Positions 19,261 to 28,735 are shown, counted from the stretch's first letter. The stretch: DNA of 64,000 bases from Paracoccus alkanivorans (GCF_003697785.1 NZ_QOKZ01000001.1:620001-684000); one strand, 5' to 3'. Numbers and translations: made by a program. The notes: generated from the letters alone by a model not told the origin.

Positions 19261-20082
19261 CTAAGTGGCCACTAAGAACGGGAAGTTTTCTTGGATAATC
19301 CGTTCCTGTTGCTTTTGGGGTATTTCCTCTATTTTCTGCTGCTTGATTCTGAAGGGTGTGAGCGCACCTGTATCGTTCTCGGCAAAGTAACTTTGCAGCA
19401 CCCAGACCGACGGATCCGAAAAGCTTACAAGCTGACGATCAACCCTATTATGCGCCCATTGCAATATGTTCCTTTTGTTATGGCAAATCGCCTGTCCAGC
19501 TCCGGTATGTGGAACAAATCGACGCATCAACTTCGTTTCGGTAGCTCCATCAGGTGATACCACAGGCCCATAAATTAATGCATTTGGAAACGTGACTGCG
19601 AATGGCCTATGCGCAGGATCGCATACCATCGTTGAACATGCCTCTCGCAGGCGCGAAATGTAATGGCAACTCACCGTGTCGTCGTCATCGAGGCGGAACT
19701 GAATAATGGAATCAAGCTCCAAGCCGAACTTCTTGTAGGCCTCTCCAACCGCATGGGGCGATCTCATGACTGGCATCCGGACGACCTCCAGGAACTGGTA
19801 TCGCGCGGACAGCTTTAATAGCCGATCCAGGTACTTCTCCGGAAGTTCGTCGGATGTAAGAGCAATAAACAGGAAATCCCTGTCGCTCTGGGCGTTCAGC
19901 CCTGGAAGGGTCAAGGTTTCGAACGTGCCGAACCTATGCTCCAGACGCTCTTCATCGAATAGCTTTTCCCGCAGGGACTGAATGACCTCTTCCTCAGATT
20001 CGGGCGGCAAATTATTGAAGATCTTCCAGTCTCCCCGCCCCAGAAAAGAGAACCTGCATACCCCTACGATTTCCCGCTGCAC
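19261..20082 (-). CDS. Putative rhamnosyltransferase-like protein
   Basis: 273 residues, no signal peptide. The order CRFSFLGRGDWKIF near the start, then EERLEHRFGTFETLTLPGLNAQSDRDFLFIALTS, and FRLDDDDTVSCHYISRL near 148-164 with an acidic DDDD run, resembles the putative rhamnosyl transferase family (PF11316). The acidic run could bind metal-nucleotide sugar. Base composition is clearly poorer in G+C than dapC or polA on either side. It stands alone between core genes with untranslated gaps of 300 and 386 bases, which fits acquired surface-polysaccharide cargo. Sugar specificity cannot be read from the sequence. Confidence 0.65.
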   Translation of the reverse strand: MQREIVGVCRFSFLGRGDWKIFNNLPPESEEEVIQSLREKLFDEERLEHRFGTFETLTLPGLNAQSDRDFLFIALTSDELPEKYLDRLLKLSARYQFLEVVRMPVMRSPHAVGEAYKKFGLELDSIIQFRLDDDDTVSCHYISRLREACSTMVCDPAHRPFAVTFPNALIYGPVVSPDGATETKLMRRFVPHTGAGQAICHNKRNILQWAHNRVDRQLVSFSDPSVWVLQSYFAENDTGALTPFRIKQQKIEEIPQKQQERIIQENFPFLVAT

Positions 20083-20468
20083 CTAAAACCTCGAACCATG
20101 AACCAACAAGAAGGCAAAATTATGCCCATAACGGCTCATCAAGCAAGCGAAATTCCGCTCAAACCGCGATACTCAGGTGATTGCATCCGCACCTATGTCA
20201 CATCCGTATCGATGTCGGGCTGACCTTCGCGATCTGCTGGTGGCTTTTATGATGATTACGAGCTTGTCCGGCTTCATCCTTGCGCATCAGCTATGCGAAG
20301 ATTTTCTAGACGGTATTGGAATGACCGGTCAGATGCGCGACTTGGAACATCACTTATCAAAGGACATGCCGCCCGCCGACGACAGCAGGTTTCCCGCGCA
20401 ACGACCCATTATCGCGGGCGATGGAACGGACACCAGCCGCACTCATTGGAAAGACGGAAATATCACAT
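20083..20468 (+). other. Intergenic region between rhamnosyltransferase-like gene and polA
   Basis: 386 bases of lower G+C content between the 5' end of the rhamnosyltransferase-like gene and the 3' end of polA. A plus-strand frame of 118 codons crosses it and runs 65 bases into polA, but has no recognisable homology or convincing ribosome binding site, so it is not called. The region may be the decayed flank of an inserted segment. No terminator or repeat was found. Confidence 0.4.
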
Positions 20469-23270
20469 TCAATGCGCCTCGGCCCAGTTCATTCCGATAC
20501 CCGCATCAACGACCAGCGGCACCGCCAGTTTGACTGCAGGCTCGGCGGCAGCTTCCATTACCTGGCGGGCCGTCGCAATCAGATCTTCCGCCGCACCCTC
20601 CTCGACCTCGAAGACCAATTCGTCATGGACCTGCAACAGCATCTTCGCGGGCAGGCTCCGGATTGCGTCGGGCATGCGGATCATGGCGCGGCGGATGATA
20701 TCGGCGGCAGCCCCCTGGATCGGCGCATTGATCGCTGCCCGCCGCGCACCGCCGGCAGCCGGGCCGGACTGGTTTATACCGGGCGTGTTGATGCGCCGCC
20801 CGAACAGGGTCCGCACGTAACCAACCTCTTTCGCGTCTGCCACGGTCTTGTCCATATAGGCGCGGATCTCGGGGAAGCGTTCGAAATAGGTGTTGATGAA
20901 GGCCTGCGCATCGGCCCGCGGAATGCGCAGGTTGCGCGACAGGCCATAACCCGAGATCCCGTAGATCACGCCGAAATTGATCGCCTTGGCCTGGCGGCGG
21001 ATCATCGGGTCCATCCCCTCGACAGGCACGCCGAACATCTGGCTGGCGGTCATCGCGTGAATGTCGATACCGTCCTTGAACGCCTGTTTCAGCGCCGGGA
21101 TATCCGCGACATGCGCCAATATCCGCAATTCGATCTGGCTGTAATCGAGACTGACCAGACGGTGTCCCGGCGTCGCCACGAAAGCCTCGCGGATACGGCG
21201 GCCCTCCTCGCTGCGCACGGGGATATTCTGCAGGTTCGGATCGGTCGATGCCAGCCGCCCGGTCTGCGCCCCGGCGATGGAATAGCTTGTATGAACCCGC
21301 CCCGTCTCAGGGTTCACATGGCTTTGCAGCGCATCGGTATAGGTCGATTTCAGCTTGGATACCTGCCGCCAGTCCAGGATTCGCGCGGGCAGGTCATGCC
21401 CCTCGGCGGCCAGATCCTCGAGCACATCGGCGCTGGTCGAATAGGCGCCGGTCTTGCCCTGCTTGCCGCCCGCAAGCCCCATCCTGTCGAACAGGATCTC
21501 GCCCAGTTGCTTGGGGCTGCCAACGTTGAACTTCTCGCCCGCGAGTTCGTGGATCTCGTCCTCGAGTTGCGCCATCTTCTGTGCAAAGGCGTTCGACATG
21601 CGTTTCAGCGTCTCGCCATCGACGCGGATTCCCGCCATCTCCATGTCGGCAAGGACCGGCACCATGGGGCGCTCCAGCGTCTCGTAAACGGTGGTCACGC
21701 GTTCGGCATGCAGCATCGGCGCGAAATGCTGCCACAACCGCAAGGTCACCTCGGCATCCTCGGCGGCATAGGGGGTGGCCTTGTCGATGGCGACCTGCGC
21801 AAAGCCGATCTGCGATTTTCCCGAGCCGATCAGTTCCTTGATCGGGATGCATTTGTGGCCGAGGTAACGCTCGGCCAATTCATCCATGCCATGGTTATGA
21901 GTGCCCGCGTTCAGCGCATAGGACATCAGCATCGTGTCGGCGAGGGGGGTCATTCTGATGCCGTGGCGGGCGAGAATCTTCCAGTCATATTTGACGTTCT
22001 GGCCGATCTTCAGGATCGCCGGATCCTCCAGAGCCGGTTTCAGCGCCTCCAGCACCTCAGCGGCATCCATCTGCCCCGCCACCCGTTCGGTCGAACCGAA
22101 CAGGTCGCCATCGCCCTCGACATGCCCTACCGGGATATAGCAGGCGCGGCCCGGACGGACCGAAAGAGACACTCCGACCAGTTCCGCCTGCATCTCGTCC
22201 AGCCCGGTGGTCTCGGTGTCGATGGCCACATGCCCAGCCTCGATTACCTCTGCGATCCATCGGTCCAGCGCCTCCCGATCGGTCACGCAGTCGTAACCTT
22301 CCACCCCCATTGCGGGCAGTTCCGGCGCGGCGGCGGCTTCGGCGGGCGGAGCGGAAACGACGGCAGGCGCCTCTGCCCCCAGCTTTTCCGCCACCCGCGC
22401 GGTCAGGGTCCGGAACTCCATCTGCGCCAGGAATTTCAGCAAGGCATCGGCCTCCGGGTCGCGCACCTCAAGGCTTTCCAGCGTGAAATCCAGCGGTGTG
22501 TCGCAATCCAGCTGCACCAGCCGCTTCGAGATCCGGATCTGTTCGGCATGCTCGATCAGGGTCTGGCGGCGCTTGGGCTGCTTGATCTCTTCGGCCCGCG
22601 ACAGCAGCGATTCGAGATCGCCGAACTCGTTTATCAGCAGCGCGGCGGTCTTGATTCCGATTCCCGGAGCACCCGGCACGTTATCGACCGAATCACCGGC
22701 CAGCGCCTGCACATCGACCACCCGATCGGGACCCACGCCGAACTTGTCCATCACTTCGTCGGGACCGATCGCCTTTCCCTTGATCGGGTCCAGCATGTTC
22801 ACACCCTGCCCGACCAGTTGCATAAGGTCCTTGTCACTGCTGATGATGGTGACGGCCCCACCGGCGTCGCGCGCCTTGCAGGCCAGCGCGGCGATGATGT
22901 CGTCGGCCTCGAAACCCTCGGTCTCGATGCAGGCAATGTTGAAGGCGCGCGTGGCCTCGCGGGTCAGTGGGAATTGCGGACGCAGATCCTCGGGCAGTTC
23001 GGGGCGGTTGGCCTTGTATTCGGGGTAGATATCGTTGCGGAACGTCTTGGAAGAATGATCGAAGATCACCGCCACATGGGTCGGCGCATCATGGCCGTTC
23101 TGATCGCTGACATATTTCCACAGCATGTTGCAGAAACCCGCGACCGCCCCGATCGGCAGGCCATCTGATTTCCGGGTCAGCGGAGGCAGGGCATGATAGG
23201 CGCGGAAGATAAAGGCCGAGCCGTCGATCAAATGAAGATGGCAGCCCTTGCCGAAGCCGGTCATGGTCAT
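20469..23270 (-). CDS. polA: DNA polymerase I
   Basis: Repair and Okazaki-fragment polymerase, 933 residues. The N-terminal 5'-3' nuclease domain starts at LHLIDGSAFIFRAYHA. The 3'-5' proofreading domain keeps Exo I DTETTGLD (Asp351, Glu353) and Exo III YAAEDAEV, so it should be active. The polymerase domain has motif A DYSQIELR (Asp708), motif B RRQAKAINFGVIYG and motif C VHDELVFEV (Asp883). The ATG at 23270 follows AAAGGACC; an ATG 6 bases later and a GTG at 23285 are alternatives. Confidence 0.96.
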   Translation of the reverse strand: MTMTGFGKGCHLHLIDGSAFIFRAYHALPPLTRKSDGLPIGAVAGFCNMLWKYVSDQNGHDAPTHVAVIFDHSSKTFRNDIYPEYKANRPELPEDLRPQFPLTREATRAFNIACIETEGFEADDIIAALACKARDAGGAVTIISSDKDLMQLVGQGVNMLDPIKGKAIGPDEVMDKFGVGPDRVVDVQALAGDSVDNVPGAPGIGIKTAALLINEFGDLESLLSRAEEIKQPKRRQTLIEHAEQIRISKRLVQLDCDTPLDFTLESLEVRDPEADALLKFLAQMEFRTLTARVAEKLGAEAPAVVSAPPAEAAAAPELPAMGVEGYDCVTDREALDRWIAEVIEAGHVAIDTETTGLDEMQAELVGVSLSVRPGRACYIPVGHVEGDGDLFGSTERVAGQMDAAEVLEALKPALEDPAILKIGQNVKYDWKILARHGIRMTPLADTMLMSYALNAGTHNHGMDELAERYLGHKCIPIKELIGSGKSQIGFAQVAIDKATPYAAEDAEVTLRLWQHFAPMLHAERVTTVYETLERPMVPVLADMEMAGIRVDGETLKRMSNAFAQKMAQLEDEIHELAGEKFNVGSPKQLGEILFDRMGLAGGKQGKTGAYSTSADVLEDLAAEGHDLPARILDWRQVSKLKSTYTDALQSHVNPETGRVHTSYSIAGAQTGRLASTDPNLQNIPVRSEEGRRIREAFVATPGHRLVSLDYSQIELRILAHVADIPALKQAFKDGIDIHAMTASQMFGVPVEGMDPMIRRQAKAINFGVIYGISGYGLSRNLRIPRADAQAFINTYFERFPEIRAYMDKTVADAKEVGYVRTLFGRRINTPGINQSGPAAGGARRAAINAPIQGAAADIIRRAMIRMPDAIRSLPAKMLLQVHDELVFEVEEGAAEDLIATARQVMEAAAEPAVKLAVPLVVDAGIGMNWAEAH

Positions 23271-23375
23271 GGGTGGTCCTTTCACGCTGTCACTGCGTTT
23301 TTGACACGAAGACAGGGCGGGGCAAAGGGGCCTTTGCCCAACCCCGACCTTGCCGCTCAGCGGTCCGGCCCCGTT

Positions 23376-24014
23376 TCAGCGATGCACCGCCAGCGACAGA
23401 CGCACCGCCCAGGTTGTCTGGGTCCATAATCCGAAACGGCGGCCCGCACGCTTCAGGCTGCGGGAGATCCACTGGTTGCAGGTATTGATGGCGTTGAAAT
23501 TTCCCTGCGCTGCGAAATACCTGTCTCCCTCCCGCAGCAGCCCCGCGCCCACGGGCTGTGCAAAATCGGTATCGGACAGGATCGACTTGCGCAGCCGCTC
23601 ATATTCCAACGAATCGAGCTCGATGCTCAATTCGGGCGTATATTCCCCGAACGGCTCGAATCGCATCACCGCCCTGTCGCCTTTTATCGCCCGCCACAGG
23701 GCGGACCGGCTAACCTCGCGGTAGCCGCCCACAGTCGTATAGAATTCCCGCGCGCCCCAACCGACAGCCAGCCATCGGGCGGTTTCGGGCAGGTCGAGGG
23801 TGGCGAAATCCCGCCTGGTGGCCTTGTCCAGGGGCAGCAGGAAATCCGTATGGATCGCTCCTTGCAACAGTCCGACACGCACCGGCGGCCCCTGCCCCGA
23901 AGATTGGCTGACAAAAGGCCCGTCCGGCAATGCCGCCCCTATGACCACCGCTAGAATCCAGCAGATCGGCCCCGCTGCCATGGCAACGGCAAAGCGTTTC
24001 AGCCCACGCGGCAA
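23376..24014 (-). CDS. DUF2459 / TIGR02117 family protein
   Basis: 212 residues with one N-terminal hydrophobic helix (about 8-29) that may anchor it or act as an uncleaved signal. The body matches the DUF2459 family: VGLLQGAIHTDFLLPLD, LAVGWGAREFYTT, FEPFGEYTPELSIELD, and NAINTCNQWISRSLKRAG with a conserved Cys and Trp near the C-terminus. The His (IHTDF) and Cys (NTCN) residues suggest a papain-like periplasmic fold, but no activity is established. The start is uncertain: TTG at 24014 or ATG at 23981, neither with a good ribosome binding site. Confidence 0.7.
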   Translation of the reverse strand: MPRGLKRFAVAMAAGPICWILAVVIGAALPDGPFVSQSSGQGPPVRVGLLQGAIHTDFLLPLDKATRRDFATLDLPETARWLAVGWGAREFYTTVGGYREVSRSALWRAIKGDRAVMRFEPFGEYTPELSIELDSLEYERLRKSILSDTDFAQPVGAGLLREGDRYFAAQGNFNAINTCNQWISRSLKRAGRRFGLWTQTTWAVRLSLAVHR

Positions 24015-24026
24015 CGGGAAACCGGA

Positions 24027-24257
24027 TCAGTGATCACCATTCGCATTGTTGCTGTCCAGCACGAAACGCTTGTCGCAATATCCGCAGTCGACGAATCCCA
24101 CCTCTGCCGGAATCGCCAGCCAGACGCGTGGATGGCCCAGCCCCACCGCATCATTGCCGTCGCAGGCGATGCGCCGGGTGGTAACGGTGACGATTTCGGG
24201 CGCGGGAATGCGCAGTTCCGGGGTAGTCGCTTTCTCAGGCGAGACGGATTCGGTCAT
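24027..24257 (-). CDS. Zinc-finger CHCC domain protein (NDUFS6-like)
   Basis: 76 residues. The second half, [20 protein letters not shown] to CGYCDKRF, carries Cys32, His42, Cys58 and Cys61, the CHCC zinc site of PF10276, which is related to the complex I accessory subunit NDUFS6. Small proteins of this kind are widespread in alphaproteobacteria and may serve in complex I assembly. The ATG at 24257 has AGAAGG 7 bases upstream; a longer frame exists but adds unrelated sequence. It is divergent from the ABC transporter gene. Confidence 0.85.
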   Translation of the reverse strand: MTESVSPEKATTPELRIPAPEIVTVTTRRIACDGNDAVGLGHPRVWLAIPAEVGFVDCGYCDKRFVLDSNNANGDH

Positions 24258-24348
24258 GGCTGGCCTTCTTGTCGCGGCGGGCAGGTTCTGTTCTAACCCA
24301 CATATCGCAGCAACGCCCGCTTTCGCAAGCTCTGCAAGGACCAGCCAT

Positions 24349-25272
24349 ATGTCAAATGCCATCGAAATCACCGGCCTGCGCAAGATCTATGCCGCGCAGG
24401 GCAACGCACCCGCGAAAGAGGCGTTGAAAGGCGTCGATCTGTCCATAACCTCGGGCAGCATCTTCGGGTTGCTGGGGCCGAACGGTGCGGGGAAATCCAC
24501 GATGATCAATATCCTCGCGGGGCTGGTGAACAAGACCGAGGGGCGCGTGGTGATCTGGGGTTTCGACCAGGACGTGAACCCGCGCCAGTCCCGCGCGGCC
24601 ATCGGGGTCATGCCGCAGGAACTGAACATGGATCCGTATTTCACCCCCCGGGCCAGCCTAGACGTGCAAGCGGGGCTTTACGGCGTGCCGAAGGCCGACC
24701 GCTGGACCGATGAATTGCTGGAACTGGTCGGGCTAACCGACCAGGCCGAGGCCTACGCACGCAACCTGTCGGGCGGGATGCGGCGGCGGCTACTGCTGGC
24801 CAAGGCACTGGTCCATCGCCCGCAGATCCTGGTGCTGGACGAACCGACCGCAGGCGTCGACATCACCTTGCGCGAAATGCTGTGGAACAATGTCCGCAAG
24901 CTGAACGAGCAGGGCATGACCATTATCCTGACCACACATTACCTCGAAGAGGCCGAGGAGATGTGCGACGAGATCGCCATCATCAACCATGGCGAACTGG
25001 TGGTGCGGCAGGGAACCCGCGAATTGCTGAGCCGTGCCGATGGCAAGACACTGGTCATCGACATCGGCGAGCGGATCGAACTGCCCGCCCTGCCCGAGGG
25101 CGCCACGCCGGAATGGCGGCCGGACGGGCGGCTGGCAATCAGCTATCCGCCCTCTCGCATCCGCGCCGATCAGTTGCTTGATGCATTGCGCAACGCCAAG
25201 GTGCCAATCATCGATGTGGCCAGCGAGCAGCCCGACCTCGAGGATGTCTTCGTCGAACTGACCCGCGGCTGA
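24349..25272 (+). CDS. ABC-2 type transporter ATP-binding protein
   Basis: 307-residue cytoplasmic ATPase. Walker A is GPNGAGKST (43-51), the signature is [15 protein letters not shown], and Walker B is [13 protein letters not shown] with the H-loop in [19 protein letters not shown]-terminal regulatory extension follows (about residue 225 onward), typical of DrrA/NodI-type ATPases paired with ABC-2 permeases. No permease gene adjoins it: the next gene is the opposite-strand HIT gene 10 bases away. It may serve a permease encoded elsewhere. The substrate is unknown. Confidence 0.87.
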   Translation: MSNAIEITGLRKIYAAQGNAPAKEALKGVDLSITSGSIFGLLGPNGAGKSTMINILAGLVNKTEGRVVIWGFDQDVNPRQSRAAIGVMPQELNMDPYFTPRASLDVQAGLYGVPKADRWTDELLELVGLTDQAEAYARNLSGGMRRRLLLAKALVHRPQILVLDEPTAGVDITLREMLWNNVRKLNEQGMTIILTTHYLEEAEEMCDEIAIINHGELVVRQGTRELLSRADGKTLVIDIGERIELPALPEGATPEWRPDGRLAISYPPSRIRADQLLDALRNAKVPIIDVASEQPDLEDVFVELTRG

Positions 25273-25282
25273 CGCAAAGCGG

Positions 25283-25663
25283 TCAGTCGCGCAGGCTGAC
25301 CATCGGGCCCATCATCCGCCCGCCCATGATATGCAGGTGGAAATGCGGCACTTCCTGCACTCCGTCAGGCCCGGCATTGGTGATCGCGCGGAATCCCCGT
25401 CCGCCATCCAGACCAACGCCCTCCTTCGCGATTACTTCGGCGCAAAGCCGCATGAAGCCGGCGATTTCCTCGACCGGGGCATTCGCGGCAAAATCGTCGA
25501 AGCTGACATATTTGCCCTTGGGAATCACCAGGACATGGCTGGGCGATTTGGGCGCGATGTCGCGAAATGCCAAGGCATGCTCGTTTTCGGCAACGGTGTC
25601 GTTGGGGATCTCGCCGCGCAGGATGCGAGCGAAGATATTCTGATCGTCATAGTCGAGACCCAT
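25283..25663 (-). CDS. hinT: HIT family nucleotide-binding protein
   Basis: 126 residues with the histidine triad HFHLHI (His107, 109, 111) and the family regions FARILRGEIP, HVLVIPK and GFRAITNAGPDGVQEVPH. Members of the HINT branch hydrolyse purine nucleoside phosphoramidates in the cytoplasm. Length and motif spacing are those of HinT. It converges with the ABC ATPase gene and lies 15 bases downstream of the glycosyltransferase gene. Confidence 0.88.
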   Translation of the reverse strand: MGLDYDDQNIFARILRGEIPNDTVAENEHALAFRDIAPKSPSHVLVIPKGKYVSFDDFAANAPVEEIAGFMRLCAEVIAKEGVGLDGGRGFRAITNAGPDGVQEVPHFHLHIMGGRMMGPMVSLRD

Positions 25664-25678
25664 GGCGTTTTCCCTGAC

Positions 25679-27256
25679 CTAATCTGCGAAAAGATGTTCG
25701 GTGCCGGCCAGATCCTGCGCGATTTCAGAAGTGACGTCCAGAAAACGTTCAAGGGCCGTCGCGTTCTGTTCGAGTGACTGGGCGCTTGCAAGAACCTGGA
25801 ACCTCTCGAAATTCATGTCACGCAGCCGCTCGGCCTCCTGATCCAGATCGGCCCGGACGACGGGCAGCAGACGTGCCGCGACATCGGGAGGTGTGGATTC
25901 CCCTGTCAATCCGATGCGCCTCATGTGCCCCTGCAGGTAATCGTCGTCGAACCGGTTATCGATAAACAGGATTCGCGTTTCCGCCTTGTCACTGACAAAA
26001 TCGGTGATCAGGGACAGCGCCGAAGGATCAATGCACAGCACCAGTTGACGGGTCTCATATTCGTCGAATAGCAGCCGCAGCAATGCGCGCCGGTGACGTT
26101 GCCGCTTGGTCAGGCTCGAAGCCACCCCGCCCAGCCAAGGCAAACCGGCCTCCTGTTCGTCGAACACATAATCCAGGGCGGGAACCGTCGTCAGTTCCCT
26201 GATCCGCGCCGTAAGCCGCTTGGCGATATGCCATTTCTTGGCGACAATCAGATGCACCACCTGATTGCGTCCCAGATTGCCCTCGCTTTCCCAGAAACGT
26301 GGCGCGAAGCGGCGTCCGACACGGCCACGCCCGGTCAGGAAGCGAAAGAGCCTTGGTCCTTCGTCCGAGATCACGAATTCCTGCCCGTCCGCCTGCCACA
26401 GAGCTCCAAGCCGCTCCCGCAGTTCCAGCGCCTCGGCACTGATCTTTCGCGCAAACAAATAGTCCTGGCGCAGCAAGAGGTCATAATGATCGTTATAGAA
26501 GGTCGCGGGCATTCCGTAATCGGTGAACATCAGGAAAGTCAGCGTCCGCCGGTGAATCTCGGTCTTCGGCACAAGATGCGCAACCAGGGTCTGGAAGAAG
26601 GTCTCGTCCGGAATCCAGGTCGTCGCGAAGAATCGCATCACATCGCGCCGTTCCTTGCAGAAGTTCAGCAGGTTCACGATCGTCCGGCGGCGCAGGCACC
26701 ACCATTGCGAACCGATCATGACCTGCAGATCCGATGGAATGTCACGCTTCAACCCAAAGCGTCTTTGCAGATCCAGACTGGTATAGAACAGCCATTTCTG
26801 TTTGCGCTCGCTGAAGAAGTGACGGTAAATCAGGCGCTCCGCCTTGATCCCGGTCTTGATCCAGTCGCTTTCGAAGAAGTCGAAGCTTTCGATGAAATCT
26901 CCGTCATGCCGGTCAAGAAATTCATGCGCATATTCCCCCGACTTGATCGGCATGCAGTCACCTGACAGCATGTAGAAATGCGTGGCATCGGGAAACGCCT
27001 CGACCGCCGCCTCGACTGCAAGCAGCGTCGCCGCGACAAGCGACCACGCTCCCCAACCGCATTTCAGCCGCTTTGTCGTGAATGTCACACCGGGGTCGTC
27101 TTTCAAGGCCGTGTATATGCGCTCGAAATAGCGGTCAGGCGCATTGGCATCGAAATGGATAGACACATAGTCGCCGGTGGTCGTCAGCCGCCGGGCCTGC
27201 GCTATGACCCCCTCAGGATCCTTATGAGTCAACAGGATAAAAGCTATCCGTGTCAT
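25679..27256 (-). CDS. Core-2/I-branching-type glycosyltransferase with C-terminal extension
   Basis: 525 residues, no signal peptide. The first 300 or so match the beta-1,6-N-acetylglucosaminyltransferase fold (PF02485): MTRIAFILLTHKDP, VSIHFDANAP, WGAWSLVAATLLAVEAAVEAF, FYMLSGDCMPIKS, GSQWWCLRRRTIVNLL and TWIPDETFFQTLV. The last 200 residues resemble the extra domain often found in rhodobacterial homologues. A role in exopolysaccharide or surface glycan assembly is inferred. It is divergent from the sulfotransferase gene at 27426, and the two probably share a promoter region and a glycan. Confidence 0.8.
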   Translation of the reverse strand: MTRIAFILLTHKDPEGVIAQARRLTTTGDYVSIHFDANAPDRYFERIYTALKDDPGVTFTTKRLKCGWGAWSLVAATLLAVEAAVEAFPDATHFYMLSGDCMPIKSGEYAHEFLDRHDGDFIESFDFFESDWIKTGIKAERLIYRHFFSERKQKWLFYTSLDLQRRFGLKRDIPSDLQVMIGSQWWCLRRRTIVNLLNFCKERRDVMRFFATTWIPDETFFQTLVAHLVPKTEIHRRTLTFLMFTDYGMPATFYNDHYDLLLRQDYLFARKISAEALELRERLGALWQADGQEFVISDEGPRLFRFLTGRGRVGRRFAPRFWESEGNLGRNQVVHLIVAKKWHIAKRLTARIRELTTVPALDYVFDEQEAGLPWLGGVASSLTKRQRHRRALLRLLFDEYETRQLVLCIDPSALSLITDFVSDKAETRILFIDNRFDDDYLQGHMRRIGLTGESTPPDVAARLLPVVRADLDQEAERLRDMNFERFQVLASAQSLEQNATALERFLDVTSEIAQDLAGTEHLFAD

Positions 27257-27425
27257 GCAAAAACTTCACCATATTGCGGCATATCCAACTTCGCGTCGTA
27301 TAATGCGTTGAAAATCCCCTCGGGGTTTGGTTTCTGTCTGTATCAATTCTGAGTGCGTGAGCAAGCCAGTTGTCGTCAGATGGTGAAAATCGGCCGGTGA
27401 CAAGAAGAAGGGAAGAGAACCCGCG

Positions 27426-28244
27426 ATGACGTTCCCCGGCGTTTGGATGACCGAAAGCGCAAGCATGATCTACCGGGTGGTGCCGAAATGCGCCTGTTCC
27501 ACCATCGGGCAGATCATGTTCTACACCGACCATGGCCTCTTCTTTGATGGCGACATTCATGATTCGACCTCGGGGCTGCACAAGTGGTCGCAGGACGAAA
27601 GTCAGAAGCGGATCGAACAGATTGTACGGGCCCGCAAGGCGCCCGCTTTCACCTGCGTGCGCAATCCCTATTCGCGTATCCTGTCATCCTTCTTCGACAA
27701 GATCGCAGGCATCCAGCGTAACGGGCGCCGCTATCGCGGCAATCTCGTTTCGCAGCTGATCCAGCGTTACGGAATCGATGTCGGCAGCCCGGAAAGCGGT
27801 TTCGAATTCGACCAGGTAACCAGTTTCCGCCGCTTTCTGCTGTTTGCGCGTGACACCATCCGCTGGCGCCGTCCGATGGAGCCGGACATTCACTGGGCGG
27901 CGATGTCGGGACAAATCGCGACCTTCATCGCCAACGGCGGCCATTACGACAGCATTTTCTTTACCGAGACCTTCAACGACGGAATGCAGCGGGTTCTGGA
28001 CAAGGCCGAAACACCGAACAGCATCGCTCTCACGGATGTGCCGCGTTTCAACGAATCCGAAGGTCACGGCCCCAAACGGGCCCACAAGATCAGCGAATAT
28101 TTCGACGACCTGTCGCGTCACCTGATCTGGGAGATATACAAGGACGACTTCCAGCTATTCCGCTATGATTTCGACGATCCCGACAACAGGATGCCGATCG
28201 GCGAAATCGATCTGGAAGAGGTCCACGCCAAGCTCGGACGCTGA
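27426..28244 (+). CDS. Sulfotransferase family 2 protein
   Basis: 272 residues. The PAPS-binding motifs are RVVPKCACSTIGQI at 17-30 (5'-phosphosulfate loop) and FTCVRNPYSRILSSFF at 75-90 (3'-phosphate region), as in PF03567 carbohydrate sulfotransferases. RFNESEGHGPKRAHKISEYFDDLS precedes the C-terminal FRYDFDD. There is no signal peptide, so sulfation would take place in the cytoplasm before export. The divergent neighbour is a branching glycosyltransferase, suggesting a sulfated surface polysaccharide. An intrinsic terminator follows. Confidence 0.82.
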   Translation: MTFPGVWMTESASMIYRVVPKCACSTIGQIMFYTDHGLFFDGDIHDSTSGLHKWSQDESQKRIEQIVRARKAPAFTCVRNPYSRILSSFFDKIAGIQRNGRRYRGNLVSQLIQRYGIDVGSPESGFEFDQVTSFRRFLLFARDTIRWRRPMEPDIHWAAMSGQIATFIANGGHYDSIFFTETFNDGMQRVLDKAETPNSIALTDVPRFNESEGHGPKRAHKISEYFDDLSRHLIWEIYKDDFQLFRYDFDDPDNRMPIGEIDLEEVHAKLGR

Positions 28245-28320
28245 TGCCGGACACGATACCCGAGGGAAAGCGCAGATAAGCCATCCTCGAACAGGTCCGG
28301 CCTTGCAAGACAATATGAAA

Positions 28321-28355
28321 GCGGCGCCTCCAGATGGAGAGCGCCGCCTGTTTTT
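28321..28355 (+). terminator. Intrinsic terminator after the sulfotransferase gene
   Basis: Stem GCGGCGC-CTCC paired with GGAG-A-GCGCCGC around an AGAT loop (28321-28347), followed by CTGTTTTT. It sits between the convergent sulfotransferase and acpP genes. On the minus strand the stem is followed by TTTC, so it may weakly serve acpP too. Confidence 0.75.
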
Positions 28356-28379
28356 CCGTCAATCGGGCGAAAAGCTGCC

Positions 28380-28613
28380 TCAGACAGCGCCCTTGATGAA
28401 CGTCACCGCATCGCCAACGGTCTGAATCGTTTCGGCGGCGTCGTCGGGAATCTCGATGCCGAACTCCTCTTCGAAGGCCATCACCAGTTCCACCGTATCG
28501 AGGCTGTCTGCACCCAGATCATCGATGAACGAGGCAGACTCGGCCACCTTGTCCTCATCGACGCCCAAATGCTCGACAACGATCTTCTTCACGCGATCAG
28601 CGATATCGCTCAT
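28380..28613 (-). CDS. acpP: Acyl carrier protein
   Basis: 77-residue acidic carrier for fatty acid synthesis. The phosphopantetheine site is Ser37 in [17 protein letters not shown], preceded by the standard [20 protein letters not shown]. It follows fabD and fabG on the same strand, the usual fab gene order, although here it has about 170 bases of upstream sequence and a likely promoter of its own. Confidence 0.97.
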   Translation of the reverse strand: MSDIADRVKKIVVEHLGVDEDKVAESASFIDDLGADSLDTVELVMAFEEEFGIEIPDDAAETIQTVGDAVTFIKGAV

Positions 28614-28707
28614 GTCATATCCTCATTCTCGCGGGCATCCGCCCAATCTTGTTCCCGGGCGACGGCCCGTGCCAGCACAGGGCGGTTTCCCTGCTGCTAA
28701 AGGCGGG

Positions 28708-28735
28708 GATATAGCACCCATTATCCCTCATGCAA
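28708..28735 (-). promoter_or_regulatory. Possible acpP promoter
   Basis: On the minus strand, TTGCAT and TATATC are 16 bases apart, close to a sigma-70-type promoter, about 95 bases upstream of the acpP start. Evidence is by pattern only. Confidence 0.4.

Noticed and set aside
20177..20533. Plus-strand open frame of 118 codons overlapping the end of polA
   Set aside because: No homology recognised, it runs antisense into polA, and its C-terminal part is simply the complement of polA codons. A decayed gene remnant is possible but not supported.
20421..23168. Very long (915 codons) open frame antisense to polA, and similar long antisense frames over folC (205-1758), prfC, cobQ and the multifunctional enzyme
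   Set aside because: GC-rich codon bias in the true gene suppresses stops in the opposite frame. The translations are His/Arg/Gly-rich with no family features.
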